64,000 bases of DNA from an uncultured Alteromonadaceae bacterium (GTDB taxonomy: Bacteria; Pseudomonadota; Gammaproteobacteria; Enterobacterales; Alteromonadaceae): assembly GCA_947501935.1 (NCBI GenBank), contig CANMXU010000028.1:1-64000 (forward strand), written 5' to 3'. Position numbers and translations under genes: made by a program. The stretch's first letter is position 1. Each line of letters starts with the position of its first letter. Of the stretch, positions 33,824-42,396 are shown one piece after another. Below the pieces are notes generated by a model. It was given only the letters and a program-made list of their open reading frames with translations, was not told where the DNA came from and did no database searches.

Positions 33824-34615
33824 ATGATTAAAGCGTCAACCAATAATCCAGGTTTATTAAAAACTGAAGAATCAGCAGACACTGAGCTCTGGCCATTACC
33901 TCAAGTTCAGCCAAAAGAAATAGTTGATGACGGAAAAACTAATGCTCTTGGTAAAAAATCAACTTGGAAATATGAGCCACCAGAAGAAATTGAAGCGGAT
34001 CCTGTTCCGTTAACAGCTGAAGAAATTGAAGAAATTCAAAAAGCGGCTTTTGAAGAAGGCTTTAATCAAGGTAAAGAAGAAGGTTTTGCCAAAGGCTTTG
34101 ATGAAGGTAAAATCAGTGGTCACGAAGAAGGGCTTAAACTTGGTCACGAGGAAGGTTTAGCCAGTGGTATTACTGAAGGTGAAGGCATTGTTAATGAACA
34201 AGTTCAGCAGTTAAAGTCTTTAGTTCAGCAACTACATATTCCACTTGAAAAAGTAGAAAAAAACGTTGAAGAGCAACTCTTGCATTTGGTCGTACAATTA
34301 ACCGAAGCGGTAACTTTACAAGAAGCCCAAATAAACCCTGATATTGTATTATCTGCTATTACCACTGGCATTAAAGCACTACCTTGCCAAGAAGCCAATA
34401 CCCAAATTTTATTGCACCCTAACGATATTAAATTGGTTGAAGAAAAGCTTGGCGCTGACTATGTTCAAGAGCAAGGCTGGCGCTTATTAGCGGCACCACA
34501 AATTAACCAAGGCAGCTGCCAAATAGAAAACAGTGTTTCCAATATTGACCTACAGATCAAATCACGTTTAAAAGAAGTATTGGACTCCTTTTTGCAAGAT
34601 GCTTTACATCAATAA
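33824..34615 (+). CDS. fliH: Export ATPase regulator FliH
   Basis: 263 residues. A Glu-rich helix with GxxxG-type periodicity (EGFNQGKEEGFAKGFDEGK, then GHEEGLKLGHEEGLASG) runs from about 80 to 125, the distinctive FliH stretch. The C-terminal globular part has HLVVQLTEAVTLQEAQINPD and LLHPNDIKLVEEKLG. FliH dimerises, binds FliI and tethers it to the C-ring via FliN. The gene begins 94 bases after fliG. Confidence 0.93.
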   Translation: MIKASTNNPGLLKTEESADTELWPLPQVQPKEIVDDGKTNALGKKSTWKYEPPEEIEADPVPLTAEEIEEIQKAAFEEGFNQGKEEGFAKGFDEGKISGHEEGLKLGHEEGLASGITEGEGIVNEQVQQLKSLVQQLHIPLEKVEKNVEEQLLHLVVQLTEAVTLQEAQINPDIVLSAITTGIKALPCQEANTQILLHPNDIKLVEEKLGADYVQEQGWRLLAAPQINQGSCQIENSVSNIDLQIKSRLKEVLDSFLQDALHQ

Positions 34616-34644
34616 CCGTCAATAAAAAGCGTCAAAAAAACCTT

Positions 34645-36003
34645 ATGGTTGATCAAACCCGAATTGCAGAAAAATTAAATAATTCTCAAAGCTTTATTCA
34701 TCCACATAAAGTCTCTGTTGCTGGGCGCTTGATTAGAGTTGTTGGTTTAACCTTAGAAGCCGTTGGCGTAAAAGCGCCGGTTGGCAGCCAATGTTTAGTT
34801 GAAACCTCGCAAGGTGACTTAATCGCTGAAATTGTTGGTTTCTCGCAAGACAAAACCTTTTTAATGCCAGAGCAAAGTTTGCAAGGCGTTACCCCTGGGG
34901 CACGTGTTGTGCCATTGAGTACTAAAGCTAAATTACCCTTTTCGATGGAAATGCTAGGCCGAGTCATTGACGGCGTTGGCAAACCACTTGACGGCTTAGG
35001 ACCAATTAAAAATATTGGTGACTACCAACACAGCAATAAACCTATAAATCCATTATCACGACGGGCGATCACCGAACCGCTTGATGTTGGCGTACGCTCT
35101 ATTAATAGTTTTTTAACCGTCGGAAAAGGTCAGCGTATGGGGCTTTTTGCAGGCTCTGGTGTTGGTAAAAGTGTCTTACTTGGCATGATGACTCGCGGCA
35201 CAACCGCAGATGTTATTGTGGTTGGCTTAGTGGGGGAACGTGGCCGAGAAGTTAAAGAATTTATTGAAGAAATTTTGGGTGAAGAAGGCCGTAAACGCTC
35301 AGTTGTGGTGGCAGCACCTGCCGATAACTCCCCCCTTATGCGTTTAAAAGGCTGTGAAACTGCCGTGCAAATTAGCGAATATTTTCGCGACCAAGGTTTA
35401 AATGTTTTACTGCTGATTGATTCGGTTACGCGCTATGCCCAAGCACAGCGAGAAATTGCTTTAGCGGTTGGTGAGCCTCCGGCGACTAAGGGCTATCCAC
35501 CATCAGTTTTTTCTAAATTACCTCAGTTGATTGAAAGAGCGGGTAACGGCGGCGATGGTCAAGGTTCGATAACTGCATTTTTTACTGTTTTAACCGAAGG
35601 TGATGATCTGCAAGATCCTATCGCCGATGCTGCGCGAGCCATTCTAGATGGTCATATTATTTTATCTCGTGAATTAGCAGACGCAGGCCATTTTCCAGCG
35701 GTAAATATTGAAGGCTCTATTAGCCGTGTAATGCCAATGGTTACCAGTGACGAGCATCAACAACTTGCTCGCCAATTAAAGCAGGTTTATGCACTCTATC
35801 AAGAAAACAAAGACTTAATTGCCATTGGCGCTTATAGCAAGGGTACTGATCCTCGCATTGATCAAGCAATTAACTTATTACCGGTGATCAGCTTCTTTTT
35901 ACAACAAAAAATGCAAGAAGTTATTCCGTATGATCAAAGCTTGTCACAGTTACAAGAAATTTTATCCGCAGCTGAAGCTCATGCTAAAGCACAAGCGCGA
36001 TAG
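34645..36003 (+). CDS. fliI: Flagellar export ATPase FliI
   Basis: 452 residues of F1-beta-like ATPase. Walker A is GLFAGSGVGKSVLLG with Lys175; Walker B region is GLNVLLLIDSVTRYAQAQRE; the type III ATPase pattern GEPPATKGYPPSVFSKLPQL is present. It uses ATP to help unfold and load export substrates with FliH and FliJ. Thirty bases lie between fliH and the ATG, which has no strong ribosome site, so coupling to fliH translation is possible. Confidence 0.97.
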   Translation: MVDQTRIAEKLNNSQSFIHPHKVSVAGRLIRVVGLTLEAVGVKAPVGSQCLVETSQGDLIAEIVGFSQDKTFLMPEQSLQGVTPGARVVPLSTKAKLPFSMEMLGRVIDGVGKPLDGLGPIKNIGDYQHSNKPINPLSRRAITEPLDVGVRSINSFLTVGKGQRMGLFAGSGVGKSVLLGMMTRGTTADVIVVGLVGERGREVKEFIEEILGEEGRKRSVVVAAPADNSPLMRLKGCETAVQISEYFRDQGLNVLLLIDSVTRYAQAQREIALAVGEPPATKGYPPSVFSKLPQLIERAGNGGDGQGSITAFFTVLTEGDDLQDPIADAARAILDGHIILSRELADAGHFPAVNIEGSISRVMPMVTSDEHQQLARQLKQVYALYQENKDLIAIGAYSKGTDPRIDQAINLLPVISFFLQQKMQEVIPYDQSLSQLQEILSAAEAHAKAQAR

Positions 36004-36038
36004 TTCATGGTTAGTAGTAATGTATTAGGGGATAAATT

Positions 36039-36482
36039 ATGTCAATGAAGCAACTCAATACCCTGTATAAATACGAAAAAAATAATGAAAAAAGTGCGGC
36101 TCAAGCGCTACAACAAGCTGATTTTGACCATCAACAAAATTTACAACGCTTAACCAGTGTTGGTGAATACCGTCTTGAATATATGAAACGCTTAGCGCAA
36201 CGCTCGAAAGAGGGCATTGATAGCGCGACTTATAGCCATTTTCATGCTTTTGTTGCCAAGCTTGATCATGCTGCCGAGCAGGTGGAAATTGCGATTAAAC
36301 AGTCAAAAGCGCTAGCTGAGCAAAAAAAAATGCAATGGCTTAAGCAAAGACAAAAAGTACAAGCGGTAGAAATTTTACGAGAAAAACAGTTAAAAATCGC
36401 CCAGATAAAAGCCGACAAACGTGAACAAATTATGTTTGATGAAATTGCTACTCAGCAGTTTATCAGGCGAAATTGTTTATAA
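36039..36482 (+). CDS. fliJ: Export chaperone escort FliJ
   Basis: 147 residues, a two-stranded coiled coil by composition: LNTLYKYEKNNEKSAAQALQ, the YMKRLAQRSKEGIDSATYSHFHAFVAKLD central element, and a basic C-terminal helix. FliJ is the central stalk of the export ATPase. AGGGG lies before the ATG. The last codons form part of a long palindrome (36467-36493). Confidence 0.92.
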   Translation: MSMKQLNTLYKYEKNNEKSAAQALQQADFDHQQNLQRLTSVGEYRLEYMKRLAQRSKEGIDSATYSHFHAFVAKLDHAAEQVEIAIKQSKALAEQKKMQWLKQRQKVQAVEILREKQLKIAQIKADKREQIMFDEIATQQFIRRNCL

Positions 36483-36493
36483 ACAATTGTCGC
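36467..36493. repeat. Palindrome at the fliJ 3' end
   Basis: AATTGTTTATAAACAATT is an 18-base perfect palindrome, extended by GCGA/TCGC with a single bulged base. It spans the fliJ stop codon. No T-run follows, so it is not a classic terminator; it may stabilise the 3' end or bind a protein. Confidence 0.6.
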
Positions 36494-36527
36494 TTAGCAA
36501 CTCATTAGCTAAGTAATAACCGTGCAA

Positions 36528-36543
36528 TGGTTCGATTTTTGCA
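36528..36543 (+). promoter_or_regulatory. Candidate sigma-54 promoter of fliK
   Basis: TGGTTC-N5-TTGCA with GG/GC at exact spacing and a perfect -12 half, 77 bases before the fliK ATG, in a 137-base gap. Confidence 0.6.
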
Positions 36544-36619
36544 TTTGTTAGCTTAAGTTAGTTATTCATATTCAATCAACATTACGGCTATGTTGAAAAA
36601 ATAATAAGTTAGGTGTTAT

Positions 36620-38737
36620 ATGCCCACAGTCAGTTTATTATCGATAGAACCTTCGCAAAGCACTGATATTAAAGGTGCTTCATCAGGCTCAGCTGAAGAT
36701 AGTTCTAGTACTGAACAGCAGTTCTCAGCGCTGATGAAGCAACATTTATCAGAAGATAAAGGCGGCAAAAATAACGAACAAGCGGCAGAGTCTAGCGGCA
36801 AGCAAGCTCATAATTCAGCAAAAACTGAAAATAGCTCGCAACAAACTGATGCTAATAGCGAGACAAAGTCCGCTGATAGCCAAGCAAATAAAAACTCTGC
36901 TGAGCAAGTGTCGGCTGACTCTCAAAGCGAACAGACAAAAGCTGCAGATACTACCAATCAAGAACAAGCTATTAATGAAGCAGACGCAGCTAAAGCTAAA
37001 GATAGCCCGATAGTGCTAGATAAAACCACTCGTGCTGAATTTGCCGAGTCTGAACAGTTTTTAAGTATGCTTAACAATGCTGGCAAGTTACTTAATAGTG
37101 AAGATAAAGCTAATGGCCAAGCTGCAACGGGCACCGAGCAAACAGCAACAAGTAAAGTTGATTTCGTGAAAGCTGAGGGTACTAAGTTAGATGGACCGTC
37201 GGCTGCACAAGTGGAGCTTAACAATAAAACGCTAGCTGGAGATGCTGGAGATAAAGCTTTAACTGCTGCTCAGCAATCAAGCCAAGTAAAACCGGATATA
37301 GAAAATTCAGCCACAGAAAAATCGCTTAGCCCTGAAGCTGCCAAGCAATTAGCTAAAGAAGAATGGGCAAGACTAACTGGTAATAAACTTATCGATCAAG
37401 CCGTAAATGGTAATAAGCATACCGAGGCTAAAAGTGGTTCTAATTCACTCGCTGCCGCACTAGCTGGCGCAGAACCAGCAAGTGAAGTTTCTGCTAAGCA
37501 ACAAACATTAACGGACCTTGAAGCGCGAAGTGAGACTAAATTAAGTGCCGAAGCACTGGCGGCACAAAAGTTAACTGTAACTAACCAGCAATTAGAAGCC
37601 AATCAAAATAAGTCAGACACTGACAATGCAGCAACCAACCAAGCCGCAATAAAAGCTGTGGCTCAACAAACTGAGCAAGGTGAAAGTGATGAACTTGCGT
37701 TGAAATCATCAGGTGTTATTAGCGATAATAAATCACTTAAAGCTAGTGCGGAAGGTGTTGATTTAGGCAAAGTAAAATCAGCTACTGATAATGCGAAAAA
37801 TCAAGCGCTTGCTAATAAAGAACAACAAGCTGAACTTTTATCTACTAAGCAAACCAACACTGAGGTTGAAGCAGAAAGTGCACAATTAAGCGCAGAGTTA
37901 AATCCTTTAGCTGCAGTTATTCGAGAAAACTTAACCACGACTGAAAATCAAAAGCCAACGCAAGTAATTAACGGCACTAGTTCGGCAACATCAAAGCAAG
38001 TAATGTTAAATGGTGAACAGCAGTTACCTGATGGTTCATCTGAACAAGCCAGTAGTGATGAATTAGCTCAAGCGCTATTAAAACAACAAGCTGCTGAAGG
38101 CATAACCACTGAGCAGGACAGTCTGTTAGAAAGCACTTTTAAATTAGGACAAGTAACTAACGGCCCTATTTTGGCTGGCTCAAGCACAATAGCATCAGAT
38201 ACTGCTGCCGGCCGACCAACCGCTTCAGCAGAGCAACTAATTGAAGCAATGAGTAATAAAGTGGTTAGCGATAATAATACCGTACAAAAAGCCCAAACCA
38301 CTGCTACACAAGAAACCATCGCAATTCATCACAAAGACTTTAACAATGCAGTGAAAGAAAAAGTGATGTTGATGATTAATCAAAAATTACAAAATGTAGA
38401 AATTCGTTTAGACCCGCCAGAGCTTGGCAGTATGCATGTTCGCCTTAATTTGCAAAATGAACAAGCCGCGGTAACGTTTACCGTGCAAAACCAACAAGCC
38501 AAAGAAGCGCTTGAACAAAACTTAGGTAAACTCAGAGATATGCTCGCAGAAAATGGTGTAGATGTTGGCGATGCCAATATTAACCATCAGCAGCAATCAA
38601 CACATTCTGAAGGTGAGGGTGAGCAACAGTCGAACCAATTTAGTTCATCAGAAAGTGACTCGGCTGAGGTACAAATGGCAACGATTGATGGCAATTTGTT
38701 CAAAGCTTCAGCAAATGGTATTGATTACTATGCTTAA
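36620..38737 (+). CDS. fliK: Hook-length control protein FliK
   Basis: 705 residues, much longer than enterobacterial FliK (about 400). Residues 1-550 are low complexity, rich in Ala, Gln, Lys, Ser and Glu and free of Cys; this is the molecular-ruler part. The C-terminal substrate-switch domain (about 575-665) is clear: VEIRLDPPELGSMHVRLNLQ, VTFTVQNQQAKEALEQNLGKL, MLAENGVDVGDANI. The tail is Ser/Gln-rich. It measures the hook and switches FlhB specificity to late substrates. AGGTG precedes the ATG. Confidence 0.93.
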   Translation: MPTVSLLSIEPSQSTDIKGASSGSAEDSSSTEQQFSALMKQHLSEDKGGKNNEQAAESSGKQAHNSAKTENSSQQTDANSETKSADSQANKNSAEQVSADSQSEQTKAADTTNQEQAINEADAAKAKDSPIVLDKTTRAEFAESEQFLSMLNNAGKLLNSEDKANGQAATGTEQTATSKVDFVKAEGTKLDGPSAAQVELNNKTLAGDAGDKALTAAQQSSQVKPDIENSATEKSLSPEAAKQLAKEEWARLTGNKLIDQAVNGNKHTEAKSGSNSLAAALAGAEPASEVSAKQQTLTDLEARSETKLSAEALAAQKLTVTNQQLEANQNKSDTDNAATNQAAIKAVAQQTEQGESDELALKSSGVISDNKSLKASAEGVDLGKVKSATDNAKNQALANKEQQAELLSTKQTNTEVEAESAQLSAELNPLAAVIRENLTTTENQKPTQVINGTSSATSKQVMLNGEQQLPDGSSEQASSDELAQALLKQQAAEGITTEQDSLLESTFKLGQVTNGPILAGSSTIASDTAAGRPTASAEQLIEAMSNKVVSDNNTVQKAQTTATQETIAIHHKDFNNAVKEKVMLMINQKLQNVEIRLDPPELGSMHVRLNLQNEQAAVTFTVQNQQAKEALEQNLGKLRDMLAENGVDVGDANINHQQQSTHSEGEGEQQSNQFSSSESDSAEVQMATIDGNLFKASANGIDYYA

Positions 38738-38818
38738 ATAGCGAAAAGCCATTGGCTCAAACAGTATTCAAGGATATAGTTTACCTCATTGCAAAAAATA
38801 ACAATTAAAGGCTAAAAA

Positions 38819-39352
38819 ATGGCAGATGAAAAAGAAAATGAGTTAGAGCTCGATAACTCAGGTAAAAAGAAGAAAATAATCATAATTGCTGCAGCTGTTG
38901 TTTTGTTACTAGCAATTGGCGGCGGTGCTTACTTCTTTTTCATGGGCGATGCTTCGCAAGCTGAAGTTGATGCAACTTTAAGTGGTGGTGATGAAGCTGC
39001 TCAAGTCGTTGAACAAAGTGCAGCAAGCACTGGAACTGCCTTGTATGTTCCTATGCCAAGACCGTTTCGATTTAATGTGCCAGGTGCTGCTCGAGACCGT
39101 TTTGTTGAAATTCGTGTACAGTTATTAGTACGCGGCTCTGATGATGAAGAAGAAGCTAAAAAACATGTGCCATTAATCGAAAGTAAGCTATTAGAGGTGT
39201 TTTCATTATCAAATGCCGATGATTTAGCGACGAGTGCTGGTAAAATGTCGTTAAAACAAAAATCTTTAGTTGAAGTACAAAAAACTATGTCCGACATTGC
39301 TGGCCGAAAAGTGGTTGAGCAAGTGTTATTTACTGGCTTTGTTATGCAGTAA
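38819..39352 (+). CDS. fliL: Stator-associated protein FliL
   Basis: 177 residues: a basic cytoplasmic N-terminus (KKKKIIIIA, also GKKKKII), one membrane helix (about 18-41, IIIAAAVVLLLAIGGGAYFFFM), and a periplasmic domain with PRPFRFNVPGAARDRFVEIRVQLLVRG. The end VVEQVLFTGFVMQ is typical. FliL rings surround stators and support torque under load. First of fliLMNOPQR-flhB; no promoter was recognised in the 81-base gap. Confidence 0.93.
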   Translation: MADEKENELELDNSGKKKKIIIIAAAVVLLLAIGGGAYFFFMGDASQAEVDATLSGGDEAAQVVEQSAASTGTALYVPMPRPFRFNVPGAARDRFVEIRVQLLVRGSDDEEEAKKHVPLIESKLLEVFSLSNADDLATSAGKMSLKQKSLVEVQKTMSDIAGRKVVEQVLFTGFVMQ

Positions 39353-39383
39353 CAACGTGTGCTATTTATAAAGAGAATATTGA

Positions 39384-40451
39384 GTGAGTGATTTATTATC
39401 CCAAGACGAAATTGACGCGCTTCTGCATGGTGTTGATGATGTTGAAGAAGAAGAGATAGAAGAGGATTCTCCCCAACAGGAGGGCATGTCTGACTATGAC
39501 TTTTCATCACAAGATCGTATTGTTCGAGGTCGTATGCCGACCTTGGAAATGGTTAATGAACGTTTTGCTCGTCATATGCGAATCAGCTTATTTAATATGA
39601 TGCGTCGCACCGCGGAAGTGTCGATTAACGGCATTCAAATGATCAAGTTTGGTGAGTACGTACATACCTTGTTCGTACCAACTAGCTTAAATATGGTGCG
39701 TTTTAGACCGCTTAAAGGTACCGCTCTTATTACGATGGAAGCGCGTTTAGTTTTCATTTTAGTGGATAACTTTTTTGGTGGTGATGGCCGTTATCATGCC
39801 AAAATTGAAGGCCGTGAATTTACGCCAACCGAACGTCGTATTATTCAAATGTTATTGAAGTTAATTTTTGAAGACTACAAAGAGGCATGGTCGCCGGTGA
39901 TGGACGTTTCTTTTGAATATCTTGATTCTGAAGTTAACCCGTCAATGGCCAACATTGTTAGCCCTACCGAAGTGGTAGTGATCAGTTCATTTCATATTGA
40001 ACTCGACGGCGGCGGCGGTGATTTTCATGTTGCTTTACCTTATTCCATGCTTGAACCAATTCGTGAATTACTTGATGCCGGTGTGCAAAGTGATAAAGAA
40101 GATACCGATATGCGTTGGTCGAAAGCCCTGCGTGATGAAATTATGGATGTGCCTGTTGCGCTAAGCACCAAGTTTTTAGACGTCGATATCCCACTACAAC
40201 AAGTAATGGAGCTGAAAAAAGGCGACATCATTCCTATAGAAATGCCGGAACATATCACCGTACTTATTGAAGATTTACCAAGCTTTAGAGCGAAACTAGG
40301 TCGCAGTAGAGATAATGTTGCTCTGAAAATTGCTGAAAAAATTAGACGACCAGAATCAGTTAAATCAGAATTAACCATATTAACTAAAGGCGGAAAACGC
40401 TTAGACAGCGACGCCGAATTACATCTTCTTGAAGATGATTTAGACTATTAA
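39384..40451 (+). CDS. fliM: Motor switch protein FliM
   Basis: 355 residues. The N-terminal LLSQDEIDALLHGV is the CheY-P-binding peptide. The CheC-like middle has MPTLEMVNERFARHMRISLFNMMRR and the GGDGRYHAKIEGREFTPTERRI block. The C-terminal SpoA domain (about 260-330) has DVPVALSTKFLDVDIPLQQVMELKKGDII. FliM receives the chemotaxis signal in the C-ring. A ribosome-site-like AGAGAA precedes GTG 39384. Confidence 0.96.
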   Translation: MSDLLSQDEIDALLHGVDDVEEEEIEEDSPQQEGMSDYDFSSQDRIVRGRMPTLEMVNERFARHMRISLFNMMRRTAEVSINGIQMIKFGEYVHTLFVPTSLNMVRFRPLKGTALITMEARLVFILVDNFFGGDGRYHAKIEGREFTPTERRIIQMLLKLIFEDYKEAWSPVMDVSFEYLDSEVNPSMANIVSPTEVVVISSFHIELDGGGGDFHVALPYSMLEPIRELLDAGVQSDKEDTDMRWSKALRDEIMDVPVALSTKFLDVDIPLQQVMELKKGDIIPIEMPEHITVLIEDLPSFRAKLGRSRDNVALKIAEKIRRPESVKSELTILTKGGKRLDSDAELHLLEDDLDY

Positions 40452-40469
40452 TAAATTGAGGCAAGCCGT

Positions 40470-40862
40470 ATGAGCACCGATAATGAAGACGATTTAGGCA
40501 TGTGGGACGAGGCGATGGACGAACAAGCATCCGCCGAAGCTGCAGCAGAAAGTGTTGAGTTAGAAGAATTAGAAGAAGATGCGCCAATAACGGGTGATGA
40601 AAAGCGAAAACTCGACGCTATTTTAGATATTCCTGTGACCATTTCTATGGAAGTAGGGCGCAGTAATATTAGTATCCGTAATTTATTGCAATTAAACCAA
40701 GGCTCAGTTGTTGAGCTAGACCGTGTTGCTGGTGAAGCATTGGATGTATTAGTTAACGGTACTTTGATTGCCCATGGTGAAGTGGTTGTAGTTAATGATA
40801 AATTTGGTATACGTTTAACTGATGTTATCAGTCAAGTAGAGCGCATTAAAAAGCTCAAGTAA
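40470..40862 (+). CDS. fliN: Motor switch protein FliN
   Basis: 130 residues: an acidic N-terminal tail (about 1-48) followed by one SpoA domain (AILDIPVTISMEVGRSNISI, LLQLNQGSVVELDRVAGEALDVLVNGTLIAHGEVVVVN, FGIRLTDVIS). It forms the base of the C-ring and docks FliH-FliI. GAGGCAAG precedes the ATG; 18 bases after fliM. Confidence 0.96.
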   Translation: MSTDNEDDLGMWDEAMDEQASAEAAAESVELEELEEDAPITGDEKRKLDAILDIPVTISMEVGRSNISIRNLLQLNQGSVVELDRVAGEALDVLVNGTLIAHGEVVVVNDKFGIRLTDVISQVERIKKLK

Positions 40863-40871
40863 TGGTATTTT

Positions 40872-41327
40872 ATGAATAAGCTGATTAGCGTTTTTTTATT
40901 AGTGGTTAGTAGCCCGGTTTTTGCTGAAGAAGAGATGCCTGAAGTGGGTAAGCATGTTGCTGCCAACATGGACGCTATGAGCATGGTACTGTCGTTATTG
41001 TTAGTACTGGTTGTTATTGTGGTTAGCGCCATGGTGTTAAAGCGTTTACAGCCTGGCATAAAACACGCGCAGGGCTTGAAAATTGTTACCAATTTGCATC
41101 TTGGTACTAAAGAGCGTTTAGTGGTGGTTGAAGTTGGTGAGCAGCAGCTACTATTAGGTGTAACCGCACAGCAAATTTCACTGCTTAAAACTTTAGATGC
41201 AAAACTCGCAGTGAATGCTCCGCTTAGTGCTGATCTTAGCCAATCGATTATGTCGTTACTTAAAGGTAAGAATACCATGAGTACGGCAGCTAATATGAAT
41301 TCTGGCACTCAGAGTAAAGAAACCTAA
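40872..41327 (+). CDS. fliO: Export gate assembly protein FliO
   Basis: 151 residues with an N-terminal signal-like segment (LISVFLLVVSSPVFA), a short periplasmic stretch, one membrane helix (about 37-56, MVLSLLLVLVVIVVSAMVL), and a cytoplasmic domain with LKIVTNLHLGTKERLVVVEV, which includes the common FliO motif KERLVVVEVG. FliO helps assemble the FliP ring. Sequence is poorly conserved in general; position between fliN and fliP settles the call. Confidence 0.9.
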   Translation: MNKLISVFLLVVSSPVFAEEEMPEVGKHVAANMDAMSMVLSLLLVLVVIVVSAMVLKRLQPGIKHAQGLKIVTNLHLGTKERLVVVEVGEQQLLLGVTAQQISLLKTLDAKLAVNAPLSADLSQSIMSLLKGKNTMSTAANMNSGTQSKET

Positions 41328-41329
41328 TT

Positions 41330-42127
41330 ATGACTCCTTTTATTGCAAGTATAAGTAAACGGAAAAACCTATTACTCGGCTTGACGGTTCTTATTATCAG
41401 CTTTGCCAGCTTTTTTAGTCAGCAAACTTTTGCCCAAGACTTAGGTATGTCGGCCTTAAAGTTAACCACCAACCCCGATGGTTCACAAGAATATTCAGTA
41501 ACACTACAAATTTTAATCTTCATGACCGCGCTGAGCTTTATTCCTGCTGCGGTGATCATGATGACTTCATTCACGCGCATTGTTGTGGTTATGGCAATTT
41601 TGCGACAAGCTTTTGGTTTACAGCAAACCCCGTCAAACCAAGTGATTATTGGTTTAACCTTATTTATGACCTTATTTATTATGACGCCGGTCTATAATAA
41701 AATTAATGAACAAGCGATTCAGCCTTATCTTTCAGAACAGTTAACCTCAATTGAAGCTATTGATAAAGCAAAAGTGCCACTACGCGCGTTTATGTTAGAG
41801 CAAACACGGATAAAAGATTTAGACACTTTAGCGGGCATGGCTGGCATTGAAAGTGTTGATAAACCAACTGACTTACCCATGACGGTGATTATTCCCTCAT
41901 TTGTGATCAGTGAGCTAAAAACCGCTTTCCAAATCGGGTTTATCTTGTTTATCCCTTTTTTAATTATAGACTTAGTGGTGGCGAGTATTTTAATGGCGAT
42001 GGGTATGATGATGCTCTCGCCAATGATTGTATCTTTGCCATTTAAGCTAATGCTATTTGTGCTTGTTGATGGTTGGAATTTAGTGATAGGTACTATTGCT
42101 ACGAGTTATGGTATGGGAGCGGTGTAA
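41330..42127 (+). CDS. fliP: Export gate protein FliP
   Basis: 265 residues with a signal peptide (about 12-36) and four membrane helices. Hallmarks: LQILIFMTALSFIPAAVIMMTSFTRIVVVMAILRQAFG, QTPSNQVIIGLTLF, PLRAFMLEQTR and a conserved FLIIDLVVASILMAMGMMM-like end; each is cited in part. FliP forms the core pore with FliQ and FliR. Stop overlaps fliQ start by one base. Confidence 0.97.
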   Translation: MTPFIASISKRKNLLLGLTVLIISFASFFSQQTFAQDLGMSALKLTTNPDGSQEYSVTLQILIFMTALSFIPAAVIMMTSFTRIVVVMAILRQAFGLQQTPSNQVIIGLTLFMTLFIMTPVYNKINEQAIQPYLSEQLTSIEAIDKAKVPLRAFMLEQTRIKDLDTLAGMAGIESVDKPTDLPMTVIIPSFVISELKTAFQIGFILFIPFLIIDLVVASILMAMGMMMLSPMIVSLPFKLMLFVLVDGWNLVIGTIATSYGMGAV

Positions 42128-42396
42128 TGGGTCCTGAGGTATTTGTTGATATTCTTCGTGATGCCTTATTATTAGTGATAATACTGGTGAGTGCCGTTAT
42201 TGTCCCAAGCCTACTTATTGGCCTAGTGGTTGCGGTATTTCAAGCAGCAACGTCGATAAATGAACAAACCTTAAGTTTCTTACCTCGTTTAATTGTTACC
42301 TTATTATCGCTTATTATCGGTGGGCATTGGTTAGTACAAAAGTTGATGGATTATACTATTCGCTTAATTAGTAGTATTCCCAGTGTGGTTAGTTAA
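42127..42396 (+). CDS. fliQ: Export gate protein FliQ
   Basis: 89 residues with two membrane helices: MGPEVFVDILRDALLLVIIL and the family motif VVAVFQAATSINEQTLSFLP-R. The start at 42127 shares a TAATG junction with fliP; a longer in-frame possibility from 42073 lies inside fliP and is rejected. Stop overlaps fliR the same way. Confidence 0.96.
   Translation: MGPEVFVDILRDALLLVIILVSAVIVPSLLIGLVVAVFQAATSINEQTLSFLPRLIVTLLSLIIGGHWLVQKLMDYTIRLISSIPSVVS

Noticed and set aside
39001..39510. 169-codon minus-strand frame over fliL-fliM
   Set aside because: Antisense to two well-supported flagellar genes; the Cys- and Thr-rich translation looks like a shadow.
40832..41308. 158-codon minus-strand frame over fliO
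   Set aside because: Antisense to fliO, whose signal peptide and FliO motif are clear.
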